Below, piece by piece: positions 9,269-17,919 of a stretch of DNA of 64,000 nt (position 1 is its first letter; every line of letters starts with the position of its first letter). This stretch comes from Massilia sp. Root335 (GTDB taxonomy: Bacteria; Pseudomonadota; Gammaproteobacteria; Burkholderiales; Burkholderiaceae_D). The position numbers were made by a program, and so were the translations under genes. Location of the stretch: the NCBI RefSeq assembly GCF_001425685.1, contig NZ_LMCY01000048.1, forward strand, positions 79,114 through 143,113, read 5' to 3'. The notes beneath the pieces were generated by a model, which made no database searches, was not told the DNA's origin, and was given only the letters and a program-made list of their open reading frames with translations.

Positions 9269-10093
9269 ATGAGCCCCTGGAAGCAGCTAACCCCGAGCAT
9301 CTATCACCGTCTCGCGTTCGGCAGCGCATACGGCCTGACCGACGTCGGCCTCGTGCGCCAGTCGAACGAAGACAACTTCCTCATCGATCCGCTGCTCCGC
9401 CTGGTGGCCGTGGCCGACGGCATGGGCGGCCATGACGGCGGCGAGATCGCGGCCGTCATGGCCCTCGAGACGCTGCGCGACGCGCTGGCGGCCGTCGACC
9501 CGAAAAAATCCAGCCCCGGCGACGCCGCCGACCCGGACGCGACCTGGCAGGACGAGCACATGCCCGCCATCGTGGCCATGCACGAAGCCGTCGACGCCGC
9601 CAACGCGCGCGTGTACGGCGCCAACGTGCAGGACGGCCTCGGCGAAGGCGGCGGCATGGGCACGACGCTGACCGGCTTCTGGCAAAGCCTGCCGGACGGC
9701 CCGCTGGTCATCTTCCACGTCGGCGACAGCCGGCTGTACCGCTACCGCGACGGCGAACTCGCCGTGCTCACGCGCGACCAGACCATGTACCAGCAGGCGC
9801 TGGAAGCGGGCGTCTCCGGCGACTTCCCGCCGCGCAACCTGCTGCTGCAGGCGATCGGCCCGACGGCCGCGATCACGCCCGACGTCAAGGCCTGCGCGCC
9901 GCGTCCCGGCGACCTGTATCTGCTGTGCAGCGACGGCTTGTACGGCAACACGCCCCATGCGGCCATCGAACAGGTGCTGGCCGGCGCGCATGCGCAGTCG
10001 CTGGAGGACTGCTGTGCCGATCTGATCGCCCTGGCCAAGACGCACGGCAGCCGCGACAACATCACGGCGGTGCTGGCGCTCGTCGAGCGCTGA
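9269..10093 (+). CDS. PP2C-family Ser/Thr phosphatase (Stp1/PppA type)
   Basis: 274 residues, soluble. All PP2C metal-binding motifs are visible: 'RQSNEDNFL', 'VADGMGGHDGG', 'GTTLTGF', 'HVGDSRLYRYRDG', 'LLCSDGLYG' and 'SRDNITAVLAL'. It should dephosphorylate phospho-Ser/Thr proteins made by the kinase two genes upstream. PppA-type phosphatases of this class reset the T6SS threonine-phosphorylation switch, and the T6SS locus in this window has a kinase but no phosphatase of its own. This enzyme is therefore a candidate for that role as well. That link is inference. Confidence 0.93.
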   Translation: MSPWKQLTPSIYHRLAFGSAYGLTDVGLVRQSNEDNFLIDPLLRLVAVADGMGGHDGGEIAAVMALETLRDALAAVDPKKSSPGDAADPDATWQDEHMPAIVAMHEAVDAANARVYGANVQDGLGEGGGMGTTLTGFWQSLPDGPLVIFHVGDSRLYRYRDGELAVLTRDQTMYQQALEAGVSGDFPPRNLLLQAIGPTAAITPDVKACAPRPGDLYLLCSDGLYGNTPHAAIEQVLAGAHAQSLEDCCADLIALAKTHGSRDNITAVLALVER

Positions 10094-10178
10094 TCCCGGC
10101 CCACGGGCCTTGCGACGCATGGCCGGCACGCAGGGAACCCGATTCTGCCGCCGCATCGCGGGGGGCAGCGTGTCTATA

Positions 10179-10211
10179 TTTCCACAATGTAAATAGAATT
10201 TCTCGTGGAAA
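10179..10211. promoter_or_regulatory. inverted repeat TTTCCAC-N19-GTGGAAA in an AT-rich leader
   Basis: Two perfect 7-base arms lie in the AT-rich gap between the phosphatase gene and the PEP-CTERM gene, about 70-100 bases upstream of the latter's ATG. This suits a regulator site with separated half-sites. No protein can be assigned. Confidence 0.35.
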
Positions 10212-10245
10212 AATGTAGATTTGGCATTGGGAAAGATGATACTCT

Positions 10246-10261
10246 GTAGGAGATCTCCTAC
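10246..10261. promoter_or_regulatory. 16-bp perfect palindrome upstream of the PEP-CTERM gene
   Basis: GTAGGAGATCTCCTAC reads the same on both strands and lies 18 bases before the ATG at 10280. It contains AGGAG, but that is too far from the ATG to be a normal ribosome-binding site. It could be a dimeric regulator's operator or an RNA hairpin in the leader. Confidence 0.5.
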
Positions 10262-10279
10262 TTTCCCTTTTGGTCTCTC

Positions 10280-11476
10280 ATGGACTACCGCACCGCCTAC
10301 ATCCGCCGGAGCAGAAAAGGTTCGCGCCTGAAAAAACGCGTGGCGGCCATCGGCCTGCTCGGCGCGGCGGCGTGTGCCGTCGTGTTCGCGCTGGAGATGC
10401 GGGAAACCGCCGCGCCGCCGGCCGCGCCGGTGCAGGCGCAGGCGCCGGCCGATGCCGCGACGCCGGCCCCGGTCGTGCTGCGCACCGCGGCACAGGCAGA
10501 GACGAAAAAGACGCGCCGCGTCTACCCGTATTCCATCGTTCCCGGCGGCGTGATCGACCGCCGCGAGCTCGCGCACGCCGTCGTCGCGGACAAGGTCGTG
10601 GCGGCGCACTACGCCGCCTTTGACACGGCCAGGGCCACCGTCGAGACGGTCGGCAAGCCGCGCGCCGTGTACGTGTCGTACCGCAAGGGCGACAAGGTGT
10701 TCTGGACATCGAAGAAACTCCAGCTGGCCGAGGGCGAGACCCTGCTGACCGACGGCCGGAACGAAATCCGCACGCGCTGCGGCAACCGCATTTCCGACGT
10801 ACCGCAATTGCCCGTCGAAGCGAAGGGCCCGAGCGAGGAAGAACTCGATTCGTCCGTCGAGCAGGCCCAGGAAGGCGGCAACGTGGAACAGGTGGGATTC
10901 GCGCTGGACGGCAATCCCGCGGGCGGCAGCTACCAGCTCAAGACGTTTGCGACGGGCGACACCGCGTCGACCGGCGGCACGTCCGCAACGAGCAGCGAGA
11001 CCGCCGTCCCGGGCTACCGCATCAACCGCGACGCCATCCTGGACGGCGGCACCCTGCCGGTGACCCAGGACAGCAAGTCGTCGAGCGACACGACCGGGAC
11101 CGGCACGGACACCGGCGGCTCGGGCACCGGCACGTCGGGCACCGGCGGCGTCGGCGGCACCGGCACCGGCGGTTCGGGTACCGGCAGCGGCGACCCGGGC
11201 ACGGGTGGCACGTCGACCGGCGGCACGTCCGGCACGACGCCGGGCGGGACGACATCGGGCGGCACGCAAACGCCCACCGATACCGGCACGAACCCGTCGT
11301 CGCCCCCCGGCACGCTGCTGCCGCCGACGACGGACCTGCCCGGCCAGACGAACGATCCGGGCAAGACCCCGGTCAAGCACGCCGACGTGCCGGAACCGGG
11401 CACGCTGTGGCTGGGCGGCGCCGGCGTCGTCGCGCTGCTGGCCGCGCGGCGCGCAAGGACACGGGCGCGGAAGTAA
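10280..11476 (+). CDS. PEP-CTERM sorting-domain surface protein
   Basis: 398 residues. A basic N-terminus and one hydrophobic segment (about 16-36) give export. A mid-region of unrecognised sequence follows (about 60-245). A long low-complexity Gly/Thr/Ser stretch (about 270-345) then leads to a classic PEP-CTERM tail: 'VPEPGTLWLGGAGVVALL' and then an Arg-rich end. PEP-CTERM proteins are processed by exosortase and linked to exopolysaccharide in Gram-negative bacteria. No exosortase gene is in the window. The Gly/Thr repeats probably form an extended wall-spanning or glycosylated stalk. Confidence 0.85.
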   Translation: MDYRTAYIRRSRKGSRLKKRVAAIGLLGAAACAVVFALEMRETAAPPAAPVQAQAPADAATPAPVVLRTAAQAETKKTRRVYPYSIVPGGVIDRRELAHAVVADKVVAAHYAAFDTARATVETVGKPRAVYVSYRKGDKVFWTSKKLQLAEGETLLTDGRNEIRTRCGNRISDVPQLPVEAKGPSEEELDSSVEQAQEGGNVEQVGFALDGNPAGGSYQLKTFATGDTASTGGTSATSSETAVPGYRINRDAILDGGTLPVTQDSKSSSDTTGTGTDTGGSGTGTSGTGGVGGTGTGGSGTGSGDPGTGGTSTGGTSGTTPGGTTSGGTQTPTDTGTNPSSPPGTLLPPTTDLPGQTNDPGKTPVKHADVPEPGTLWLGGAGVVALLAARRARTRARK

Positions 11477-11477
11477 T

Positions 11478-12365
11478 TCAGCGCGCCATGGCCTGTCGAT
11501 AGCGCCGCGGCGAGGTGCCCATCGCGGCACGGAAGCGATGTCCCAGATGCGACAGGTCGGCATAGCCGCACAGGTCGGCAATCTGCTGCAAAGGCAGGGT
11601 ACTGGTCCTCAACAGCGTGCAGGCCGACTCGACGCGGCGCCGGGCGATCCAGGCCGACGGCGGCATGCCGAACGATACCCGGAACATGCGCGCCAGATGG
11701 AATTCCGACAGGCAGGCCAGCTGCGCCAGCATGCCCAGCGTGACAGGCCGCGCCAGATTCGCTTCGATGTAATCGGCCAGACGGCGGCGGACCGACGGCG
11801 CGAGGCCGCCTTTGGGCCGCGGCGCGCGCCGCACGACGCCTTGTGAGCGCAGCAGTTCGCTCAGTGTGTCGTGGGTGATCTCGTTGGCGCGCAGCAGATC
11901 GTCGGCGCCGTCCCACGGCGCGGCGACCAGCGACTGGCACAGCCGCAGCAGGCCGGGGCTTTCGAAGTAGGTGCGGTCGGCCAGGGTGATCTCGCGCGGT
12001 TCGCGGTCGAGCTCCAGCACCGCCCGGCGCGTGAAATGCTCCGGCATGAAGTAGACGTGCAGCAGGCGCAGATGGTCGCGCACCACCCATTCCGATTCGT
12101 GATCGTCCGGCAGCGTGCACAGGCGCAGCGGCGCGCCGTACTGCCTGGGCGCGCCGCTGCGTTCGGTGCGGTAGCCGCCGTCCAGGTAGCAGGACAGGGT
12201 ATGGTGGCCGGGCCGCGCATACACCGTCAGCGCTTCGTCGGTATCGCGCTGCCAGATCGCGGCCGCAATGCCGTCGCCCAGCCAGGCGAAGCGTTCGAGC
12301 GTGGCGTCGGTGCCGCACATGGTGTCGAACACGGCGTGCGAGATGGGAGCGGGACGGGAGTGCAT
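11478..12365 (-). CDS. AraC-family transcriptional regulator
   Basis: 295 residues. The C-terminal 100 residues hold two helix-turn-helix motifs ('LGMLAQLACLSEFHLARMF' and 'LQQIADLCGYADLSHLGHRF') followed by the conserved 'GTSPRRYRQ'. The N-terminal half is a divergent ligand-binding region without a clear cupin signature. It is divergent from an EamA exporter gene with about 100 bases between starts, so it may control that gene. It converges on the PEP-CTERM gene with stops almost touching. Confidence 0.92.
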   Translation of the reverse strand: MHSRPAPISHAVFDTMCGTDATLERFAWLGDGIAAAIWQRDTDEALTVYARPGHHTLSCYLDGGYRTERSGAPRQYGAPLRLCTLPDDHESEWVVRDHLRLLHVYFMPEHFTRRAVLELDREPREITLADRTYFESPGLLRLCQSLVAAPWDGADDLLRANEITHDTLSELLRSQGVVRRAPRPKGGLAPSVRRRLADYIEANLARPVTLGMLAQLACLSEFHLARMFRVSFGMPPSAWIARRRVESACTLLRTSTLPLQQIADLCGYADLSHLGHRFRAAMGTSPRRYRQAMAR

Positions 12366-12465
12366 GAGAAAAGTCTAGCATGCGTCCGCGGCCCGTACCG
12401 ACCGGGCGCCGAAAGTGCGCAAGCCCAGACAAGTCGGCGCCGCCGGACGCGCCGATCATGCCGGC

Positions 12466-13362
12466 ATGAATACCTTCCTCTACCTGCTCACCGTCGTCAT
12501 CTGGGGCACCACCTGGATCGCGATCAAATTCCAGCTCGGCGTCGTGCCGGCCCCGGTGTCGATTGCCTACCGTTTCTGGATCGCCGCCGCCGTGCTGCTG
12601 CTGTTCCTGCTTGGCACGCGCCGGCCGGTGTGGCCGCCGCGCCAGGCATGGCGCTATCTGCTGGCCCAGGGCGTGGCCCTGTTCTGCTGCAATTTCTTGT
12701 GCTTCTATTACGCCAGCGCGTGGGTCCCCAGCGGCCTGGTGGCCGTGGTATTTTCGACCGCGCCGATCTGGAACGCGGTCAGCCTGCGCCTGTTCATGCA
12801 GCGGCCGATACGGCGCCAGGTGCTGGTCGGCTCCCTGCTGGGCCTGTCCGGCATCGCACTGCTGTTCCTGCCGCAGATGCAGGGCCACTGGAGCGACCAC
12901 GGCATGCTGCTGGGGCTGGCGCTGTCCCTGCTGGGCACCGTGTGCTTTTCTACAGGGAATCTTCTGTCGAGCCGGATGCAGGCGCTCGGCATGCATCCGC
13001 TGCTGACCAACACCTGGGCCATGCTGATCGGCTCGACCATCGTCGGCGGCGGCGCCCTGTTGCTGGGCATGCCGTTCACGATCGACCCCAGCCCGCGCTA
13101 CCTGGGCGCGCTGGCCTACCTTGCCGTCCCCGGTTCCGTCATCGCGTTCACGGCTTACCTGGTGCTGGTCGGGCGCATCGGACCGGACCGCGCGGCATAC
13201 TCGACGGTGCTGTTTCCCGTCGTGGCGTTGAGCGTGTCGACCGTGCTCGAAGGCTACCACTGGACGTTGCCGGCCGTTGGCGGCGTTGCGCTGGTCCTCG
13301 GCGGCAACCTGCTCGCTTTCATGAAGCCCGCCGCGATCGGCATGGCGCGGGCGGCCGGTTGA
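12466..13362 (+). CDS. EamA/DMT-superfamily transporter
   Basis: 298 residues, almost entirely hydrophobic, with about ten membrane helices arranged as two EamA repeats. The opening 'YLLTVVIWGTTWIAIKF' is typical of the RhaT/YdcZ-like drug/metabolite exporters. The ATG at 12466-12468 starts right at the first helix; an upstream in-frame codon would add a basic leader unlike the family. Substrate unknown. It is divergent from the AraC regulator. Confidence 0.9.
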   Translation: MNTFLYLLTVVIWGTTWIAIKFQLGVVPAPVSIAYRFWIAAAVLLLFLLGTRRPVWPPRQAWRYLLAQGVALFCCNFLCFYYASAWVPSGLVAVVFSTAPIWNAVSLRLFMQRPIRRQVLVGSLLGLSGIALLFLPQMQGHWSDHGMLLGLALSLLGTVCFSTGNLLSSRMQALGMHPLLTNTWAMLIGSTIVGGGALLLGMPFTIDPSPRYLGALAYLAVPGSVIAFTAYLVLVGRIGPDRAAYSTVLFPVVALSVSTVLEGYHWTLPAVGGVALVLGGNLLAFMKPAAIGMARAAG

Positions 13363-13380
13363 TGGCCGGACCCTGCGCAC

Positions 13381-13875
13381 TCACCCCCGCGCCGCCTGCA
13401 TCGCCTCCTCGTACGCCGCCTGCAGCTCGCCGAACACCGACCGCGCGGGCGCCGGCGCCCCCAGGTGCAGGTGCCGCAACTCGTCCATGAATGCCTCCCA
13501 CAGCGGCGGCCCGCCCTGCTCCAGCAATTCCGCCCGCACCGACAGTTCCCGGCTCGGCGACGTATGCCTGCGCCCCCACGCCCCCATTTGCGCGAGCAGG
13601 GGCACGAGCTGGATGGACGCTTCCGTCAGGCTGTAGATCCACTTTTGCCTGTGCGCCGGGTCGGGGCGCCGCGTCAGCAGGCCGGCCGCCGTGAGGCGCT
13701 TCAGCCGGTCCGCCAGGATGTTCGACGCAATGCCCTCTTCGCTCTGCGCCAGCAGGTCGCCGTAGCTGCGGCGGTTGCCGAACATGACGTCGCGGATGAC
13801 GATCAGGCTCCAGCGGTCGCCGAGCTGTTCGAGGGTCAGGTTGATCGGGCAGCCCGAGCGTCCGGCCTGTGACAT
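13381..13875 (-). CDS. HxlR-family transcriptional regulator
   Basis: 164 residues, a winged-helix repressor. The N-terminal 'GCPINLTLEQLGDRWSLIVI' is the HxlR hallmark. The single Cys9 corresponds to the position that senses electrophiles or oxidants in HxlR regulators such as YodB. The wing region 'EEGIASNILADRLKRLTAAGLL' is well conserved. The C-terminal extension is longer than the family minimum. A GTG lies one codon upstream of the chosen ATG. It is divergent from a glutathione S-transferase gene, the likely target. Confidence 0.93.
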   Translation of the reverse strand: MSQAGRSGCPINLTLEQLGDRWSLIVIRDVMFGNRRSYGDLLAQSEEGIASNILADRLKRLTAAGLLTRRPDPAHRQKWIYSLTEASIQLVPLLAQMGAWGRRHTSPSRELSVRAELLEQGGPPLWEAFMDELRHLHLGAPAPARSVFGELQAAYEEAMQAARG

Positions 13876-13897
13876 CACGTAATCCTTGGTCGTTGTG

Positions 13898-13950
13898 CTT
13901 GCATTTTGCTTAGTATAGCGATATCTTTAAACCACTTGCATTTTACAAGC
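13898..13950. promoter_or_regulatory. shared hxlR/gst promoter region with repeated CTTGCATTTT
   Basis: CTTGCATTTT occurs at 13898-13907 and again at 13935-13944. The second copy is part of an inverted repeat CTTG-N7-CAAG (13935-13949). The region is AT-rich, unlike its surroundings, and lies between the divergent starts. It is a good candidate for HxlR-type operators controlling both genes. Confidence 0.5.
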
Positions 13951-13986
13951 AGTTTATTTCAACCTCCATCCGAAAGCGATCCCGCC

Positions 13987-14658
13987 ATGTCCCTCGCGCT
14001 CTACGGTCATCCCTTTTCGTCGTACACGCAAAAAGTGCTCGTCGCGCTGTACGAGAACGACACGCCTTTCGAGTTCCGCTGCCTCGGGCCGGACACGCCG
14101 CAGCACGCGCAGGAATGGCTGCAACGCTGGCCGCTGCGCAAATTCCCGCTGCTCGTCGACGGCGCGCGCAACGTCGTCGAGACCAGCATCGTCATCGAAT
14201 ACCTGCAGCTGACGCATCCCGGCCCCGTGCGCCTGCTGCCGGACGACCCGCTGGATGCGCTGGACGTGAGGTTCATGGACCGCTTCTTCGACCTGCACGT
14301 GATGAGCATGGTGCAGCACGCGGTGAACGGCGCGCTGACGGGCGACACGGCCAAGCGCGCGGACGCCCTGGCAGTGGCGACGGAAAAACTGGAACTCGCC
14401 TACGCCTGGCTGGAGGAGCGCCTGGCCGGCCGCACCTGGGCTGCCGGCGGGGCCGCCGGCGAGCACTTCTCGCTGGCCGACTGCGCCGCCGCGCCCGCGC
14501 TGTTCTACGCGGACTGGACGCATCCGATCGCGGCGCGCTACCCCGTGCTGCGCGCCTATCGCGCGCGCCTGCTGGCGCGGCCGTCATTCGCGCGCGCGGT
14601 GGACGAGGCGCGGCCGTACCGGCCCCTGTTCCCGCTGGGCGCGCCCGACCGCGATTGA
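13987..14658 (+). CDS. glutathione S-transferase family protein
   Basis: 223 residues. An N-terminal thioredoxin-like domain has 'YGHPFSSYTQKVLVAL' (Ser/Thr catalytic position) and the glutathione-binding 'VVETSIVIEYLQ'. The all-helical C-terminal domain follows. It conjugates or reduces electrophiles with glutathione in the cytoplasm. It is divergent from the HxlR regulator, and the pairing suggests electrophile-induced expression. The ATG at 13987 fits the family start; an upstream in-frame codon adds a non-conserved leader. Confidence 0.92.
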   Translation: MSLALYGHPFSSYTQKVLVALYENDTPFEFRCLGPDTPQHAQEWLQRWPLRKFPLLVDGARNVVETSIVIEYLQLTHPGPVRLLPDDPLDALDVRFMDRFFDLHVMSMVQHAVNGALTGDTAKRADALAVATEKLELAYAWLEERLAGRTWAAGGAAGEHFSLADCAAAPALFYADWTHPIAARYPVLRAYRARLLARPSFARAVDEARPYRPLFPLGAPDRD

Positions 14659-14677
14659 CCGCGACCGACGCAGCCCG

Positions 14678-16591
14678 TCAGCGTGCGGCCGGCGCTTCGT
14701 AGCGGCGCTGCACGTCGTCGTAATAGCGTTTCAGGGTCCAGAACGCGAGCTTCTTCTTGCCGTTGTCCGAGATCAGGCCCTTGCGGTTCCAGAAGTCCTG
14801 GAAATACGGATGCTGGCGGCGCGGCGAACGGAAGTCGACGAGCACCCACGGCGTCATCCCGCGCAGGCCCGGGATCGCGGACAGCATCTTGAATTGATTG
14901 CGGTACAGCGCGTCCTGGTATTCCTCGCTCCAGCGCGTGTCGGCGTCGGCGTGATAACCGCCCAGCGCGGACGCACCGAACTCCGTGATCACGACCGGCT
15001 TGTTGTAGCGGACGTCGAAGCGGTAATTCAGCATCTCCGCATTGCTGGCCCAGTACCAGCCCGCGTACTCGTTGAAGCTCGCGAGGTCCAGCGAATCGGC
15101 GAGCGGGTCCTCCACGGTGATGTCGCTGCCCTTGCGGTGGATCTCCAGCGCGGCCGCCACGAGACGGGTGTCGTCGAGCGCGCGCGCCGTCTTCGCCAGG
15201 TTGCCCATGAACGTATTGCGCGCGCCGCTGACCGGCGTCTCGTTCCCCACCGACCAGACGATCACGCTCGCGCGGTTCTTGTCGCGCGTGACGAGGTCCG
15301 TCAGCTGGGCGTTCGCGTTGGCGTACGTGTCCGGATTGGTCCACGAGATCGTCCAGTACACGGGCACTTCCGCCCACACCATCAAGCCCATCTCGTCGGC
15401 CAGGCGGATCATCTCTTCGCTGTGCGGGTAGTGCGCGAGCCGCACGTAATTGCAGTTCATCTCCTTGGCCCATTGCAGCAGCATCCGCATGTCGCCCTGT
15501 CCGCGCAGGCGGCCAGGGATCAGCGGATTCTCGTCGTGCAGCGAGATCCCGCGCAGGAACACGGACTTGCCGTTCAGGAGGATGTCCTGGCCGCGCGTCT
15601 CGATGGTGCGAAAGCCGATGTGGTCGACCACGTCGTCGCCGCCGCCGGCCAGCTCCACCGTGTACAGTTTTGGTCGTTCCGGCGACCAGTACGTCAGGTT
15701 GTTCACCGGGATATCCAAGGCGGCGCGCCCGTTCGCGTCCGTGCGCACGGTGGCCTTGATGCCCGCTTCGGGAATCGTCACCGTCACCTGCTGCGACTTC
15801 GCTTGTCCCGCCATCTGGATAAAACCTTCGATGCGGCGGGCGTCGCCTTTCGCCAGCTGCACCTTGTAGTCGGCGATGTACGTGGCGGGCAGCTCGGCCA
15901 GCATGACGTCGCGCGTGATGCCGCCGTAGTTCCACCAGTCCGTGTTCACGGTCGGGATATCGTCCTGGTGCCGCGTGTTGTCCGCCTTGACGACGACGAC
16001 GTTGCGGCCCTTCGCCAGTTTGTCCGTGACGTCGAACTGGAACGGCGTGAAACCACCCTTGTGCATGCCGAGTTTTTTGCCGTTCAGGTAGACGTGCGCC
16101 TCGTAGTTGACGGCGCCGAAGTACAGCGCATAGTGCTTGCCCGGCTTGGGATCGGCCTGGAACACCTGGCGCAGCCACACGGTGCCTTCATACAGCTGCA
16201 ACTTCTCCGCCTGCGAGTTCCAGTCGCCCGGCACCGCCATCGTCGGCGCGCGGTCGAAGTCGTATTCGACCCAGTCGGTCTTGTCCCTGGGCTTGCGGTC
16301 GTCATAAAACCCGCCCTTGCCGCTTTCCGACTGGTCGAACGGCATGTGGCGGTAGTCGTAATAACCGTTCTCGTACGGGTCGATGATGTAGCTCCAGCGC
16401 CCGTCCAGGCTGACGTGGCTGCGGCCGTAGATGTTTTGCACGGGCGCCATCAGGCTGCCGGCGTGCGCGGCCCTGGCCGGCTGGCCGGCAAGCTGAACGT
16501 CGACCGGGTCGGCCGCATGGGCAGCACAGGCCATCAACGTCAATGCGGAAAAATGCAGCACGGCCGTCAGCCGGGCAAACGGGTGTGTCAT
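14678..16591 (-). CDS. periplasmic GH2 glycoside hydrolase (beta-glucuronidase/galactosidase-like)
   Basis: 637 residues with a signal peptide (cleavage probably after 'AAHAA', about residue 27). Domain order is GH2 sugar-binding (about 60-230), immunoglobulin-like (about 235-330) and TIM barrel (about 335-630). The acid/base is Glu451 in 'WSVGNETPVSG' and the nucleophile Glu537 in 'VVITEFGASALGG'. Length and core resemble UidA-type beta-glucuronidases, but the exact sugar cannot be read from the sequence. Export means that it acts on oligosaccharides in the periplasm. The start at 16589-16591 is right before the signal peptide. A LacI-like operator lies upstream. Confidence 0.9.
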   Translation of the reverse strand: MTHPFARLTAVLHFSALTLMACAAHAADPVDVQLAGQPARAAHAGSLMAPVQNIYGRSHVSLDGRWSYIIDPYENGYYDYRHMPFDQSESGKGGFYDDRKPRDKTDWVEYDFDRAPTMAVPGDWNSQAEKLQLYEGTVWLRQVFQADPKPGKHYALYFGAVNYEAHVYLNGKKLGMHKGGFTPFQFDVTDKLAKGRNVVVVKADNTRHQDDIPTVNTDWWNYGGITRDVMLAELPATYIADYKVQLAKGDARRIEGFIQMAGQAKSQQVTVTIPEAGIKATVRTDANGRAALDIPVNNLTYWSPERPKLYTVELAGGGDDVVDHIGFRTIETRGQDILLNGKSVFLRGISLHDENPLIPGRLRGQGDMRMLLQWAKEMNCNYVRLAHYPHSEEMIRLADEMGLMVWAEVPVYWTISWTNPDTYANANAQLTDLVTRDKNRASVIVWSVGNETPVSGARNTFMGNLAKTARALDDTRLVAAALEIHRKGSDITVEDPLADSLDLASFNEYAGWYWASNAEMLNYRFDVRYNKPVVITEFGASALGGYHADADTRWSEEYQDALYRNQFKMLSAIPGLRGMTPWVLVDFRSPRRQHPYFQDFWNRKGLISDNGKKKLAFWTLKRYYDDVQRRYEAPAAR

Positions 16592-16613
16592 GGCGTCTCC
16601 TGTGATTGGTGCA

Positions 16614-16625
16614 GTTAGCGCTACC
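16614..16625. promoter_or_regulatory. LacI-family-like operator upstream of the GH2 gene
   Basis: GTTAGCGCTACC is centred on the palindrome TAGCGCTA, about 25 bases from the GH2 start. LacI-type regulators of carbohydrate genes often bind palindromes with a central CG and such flanks. No LacI gene is in this window. Confidence 0.4.
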
Positions 16626-17060
16626 GGTGTTATTGCACGGATGTTATCGTTGTCGCTTGGCAGGAGCAATATTTACGATTGAAGCGCCGGGTTGAGCACG
16701 CGCTATCATATTATTATCATAATTGCAAATTTTTAAGACAGGAACGTCGTTATCCGAACTCAGTTACGTTAACGCAACATCCGATTTTTTCTTCTCTTTT
16801 TGTGGCTTCAAACGCATCGTCGACTTAGCACATGCACAAGGCTTTACCTATGGCATGTAGCGTCCGTGCCCTTGAAGCAGGCATGAAACCGATTTCCTGT
16901 CATCGGTGTTTTCCACAGGTGCGTTGTTCATGGACAATTATTATCTTTGCAAACGTCAATATGCATATGGACGCCCTCCGCGTCTGAATTGTTAAATATT
17001 TTCAGACCTGTGCATGTTGGCGATTGTCTTAGTGTTAATTATTCTAAACAGGAAATTCCA
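16626..17060. other. 435-bp AT-rich intergenic region
   Basis: No convincing gene is seen between the GH2 gene and the exported protein at 17061. Base composition is clearly lower in G+C than the flanks, with T- and A-rich tracts (about 16700-16850 and 16990-17060). A 6-bp inverted repeat ACCGAT-N8-ATCGGT lies at 16888-16907. It probably contains the promoter for the downstream gene, but no single box stands out. Confidence 0.5.
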
Positions 17061-17819
17061 ATGAAATTTGTAAAGAAATGGTCCGTCGTCGCTGCGATGG
17101 GCTTGCTGCTGCCGTTGTCGTCACAGGCGGCGCTGACGCAACAGCAGTACCAGAACCTGGTCTACGGCGGCGCCGCCGCCGTGGCATGGGGTTCGGTCGG
17201 CACGTTCAACGCACTGCTGCAATACTTTATCGGCCATAAGATCCCATCCGCCGCGGCAAACTGGAGCAATGCCGTGGGCGTCGTATGCGGCGCGACCGCG
17301 GCCGGTCTCGGCAAGGCCTGGAACCCGGCGACGGACCCGATCAGCAAGGCCAACGTCGCGCTGGGAGCGCTCAAGGCCGGCAGCGTCATCGGCACCATGT
17401 CCGTCTGCCGTTGGACGACCACGGCCATCGCGTTCGCCGCAGTCAATGCGCACAACGATGCCGACGCCCACGCGAATGGCCTGAGCAACACCCGGAAGAA
17501 CCAGCTCAACCAGCTGGTCAGGACGTTCGAGAACCAGAAAGGGCTGCTGACCCAGGCGATCCAGGACGCGGAAGATGCCAACGGCGCCCTGACGTCGGCC
17601 CAGCGCACCTACGACAACAACCACTGCAATCAGGTCAACAGCCTGCCTTGCGTCGCGGCCCGCCAGAACCTGACGCGCGCGCAACGCGACGCGCGCAACT
17701 CGAAGATCTACGCCCAACAGATGTCCTGGGACCTCGGCCAGACGCTGTACAAGATGAGCCAACTGGAAAACGAACCGCTGCCTCGTCCGACGGCGGGCCG
17801 TCCGGTCCAGATTCCCTGA
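17061..17819 (+). CDS. exported protein of unknown family
   Basis: 252 residues. A signal peptide is clear (basic start, 'SVVAAMGLLLPLSSQAA', cleavage near residue 23). Residues 30-135 contain several small-residue-rich hydrophobic stretches such as 'YGGAAAVAWGSVGTFNALL' and 'AVGVVCGATAAGLG', which could insert in a membrane. A polar helical part follows (about 150-235), with two further cysteines ('NHCNQVNSLPCVAARQ'), possibly a disulfide. The family is not recognised. It sits upstream of a second unknown membrane-anchored protein and a PAS histidine kinase, all on the plus strand. Confidence 0.75.
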   Translation: MKFVKKWSVVAAMGLLLPLSSQAALTQQQYQNLVYGGAAAVAWGSVGTFNALLQYFIGHKIPSAAANWSNAVGVVCGATAAGLGKAWNPATDPISKANVALGALKAGSVIGTMSVCRWTTTAIAFAAVNAHNDADAHANGLSNTRKNQLNQLVRTFENQKGLLTQAIQDAEDANGALTSAQRTYDNNHCNQVNSLPCVAARQNLTRAQRDARNSKIYAQQMSWDLGQTLYKMSQLENEPLPRPTAGRPVQIP

Positions 17820-17919
17820 TTGACGTGATCGCGTGATTCGTCCCGTTGCCGCGACGGGCATGGGCAGGCGCGCTGGTCGAAGCCTGCCCATCGATGAGAA
17901 GCACTTTGTGAGGAATGGA

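Noticed and set aside
11070..11280. Gly/Thr-coding repetitive DNA in the PEP-CTERM gene as an independent repeat element
   Set aside because: It is in frame, codes a low-complexity stalk and does not recur outside the gene in this window.
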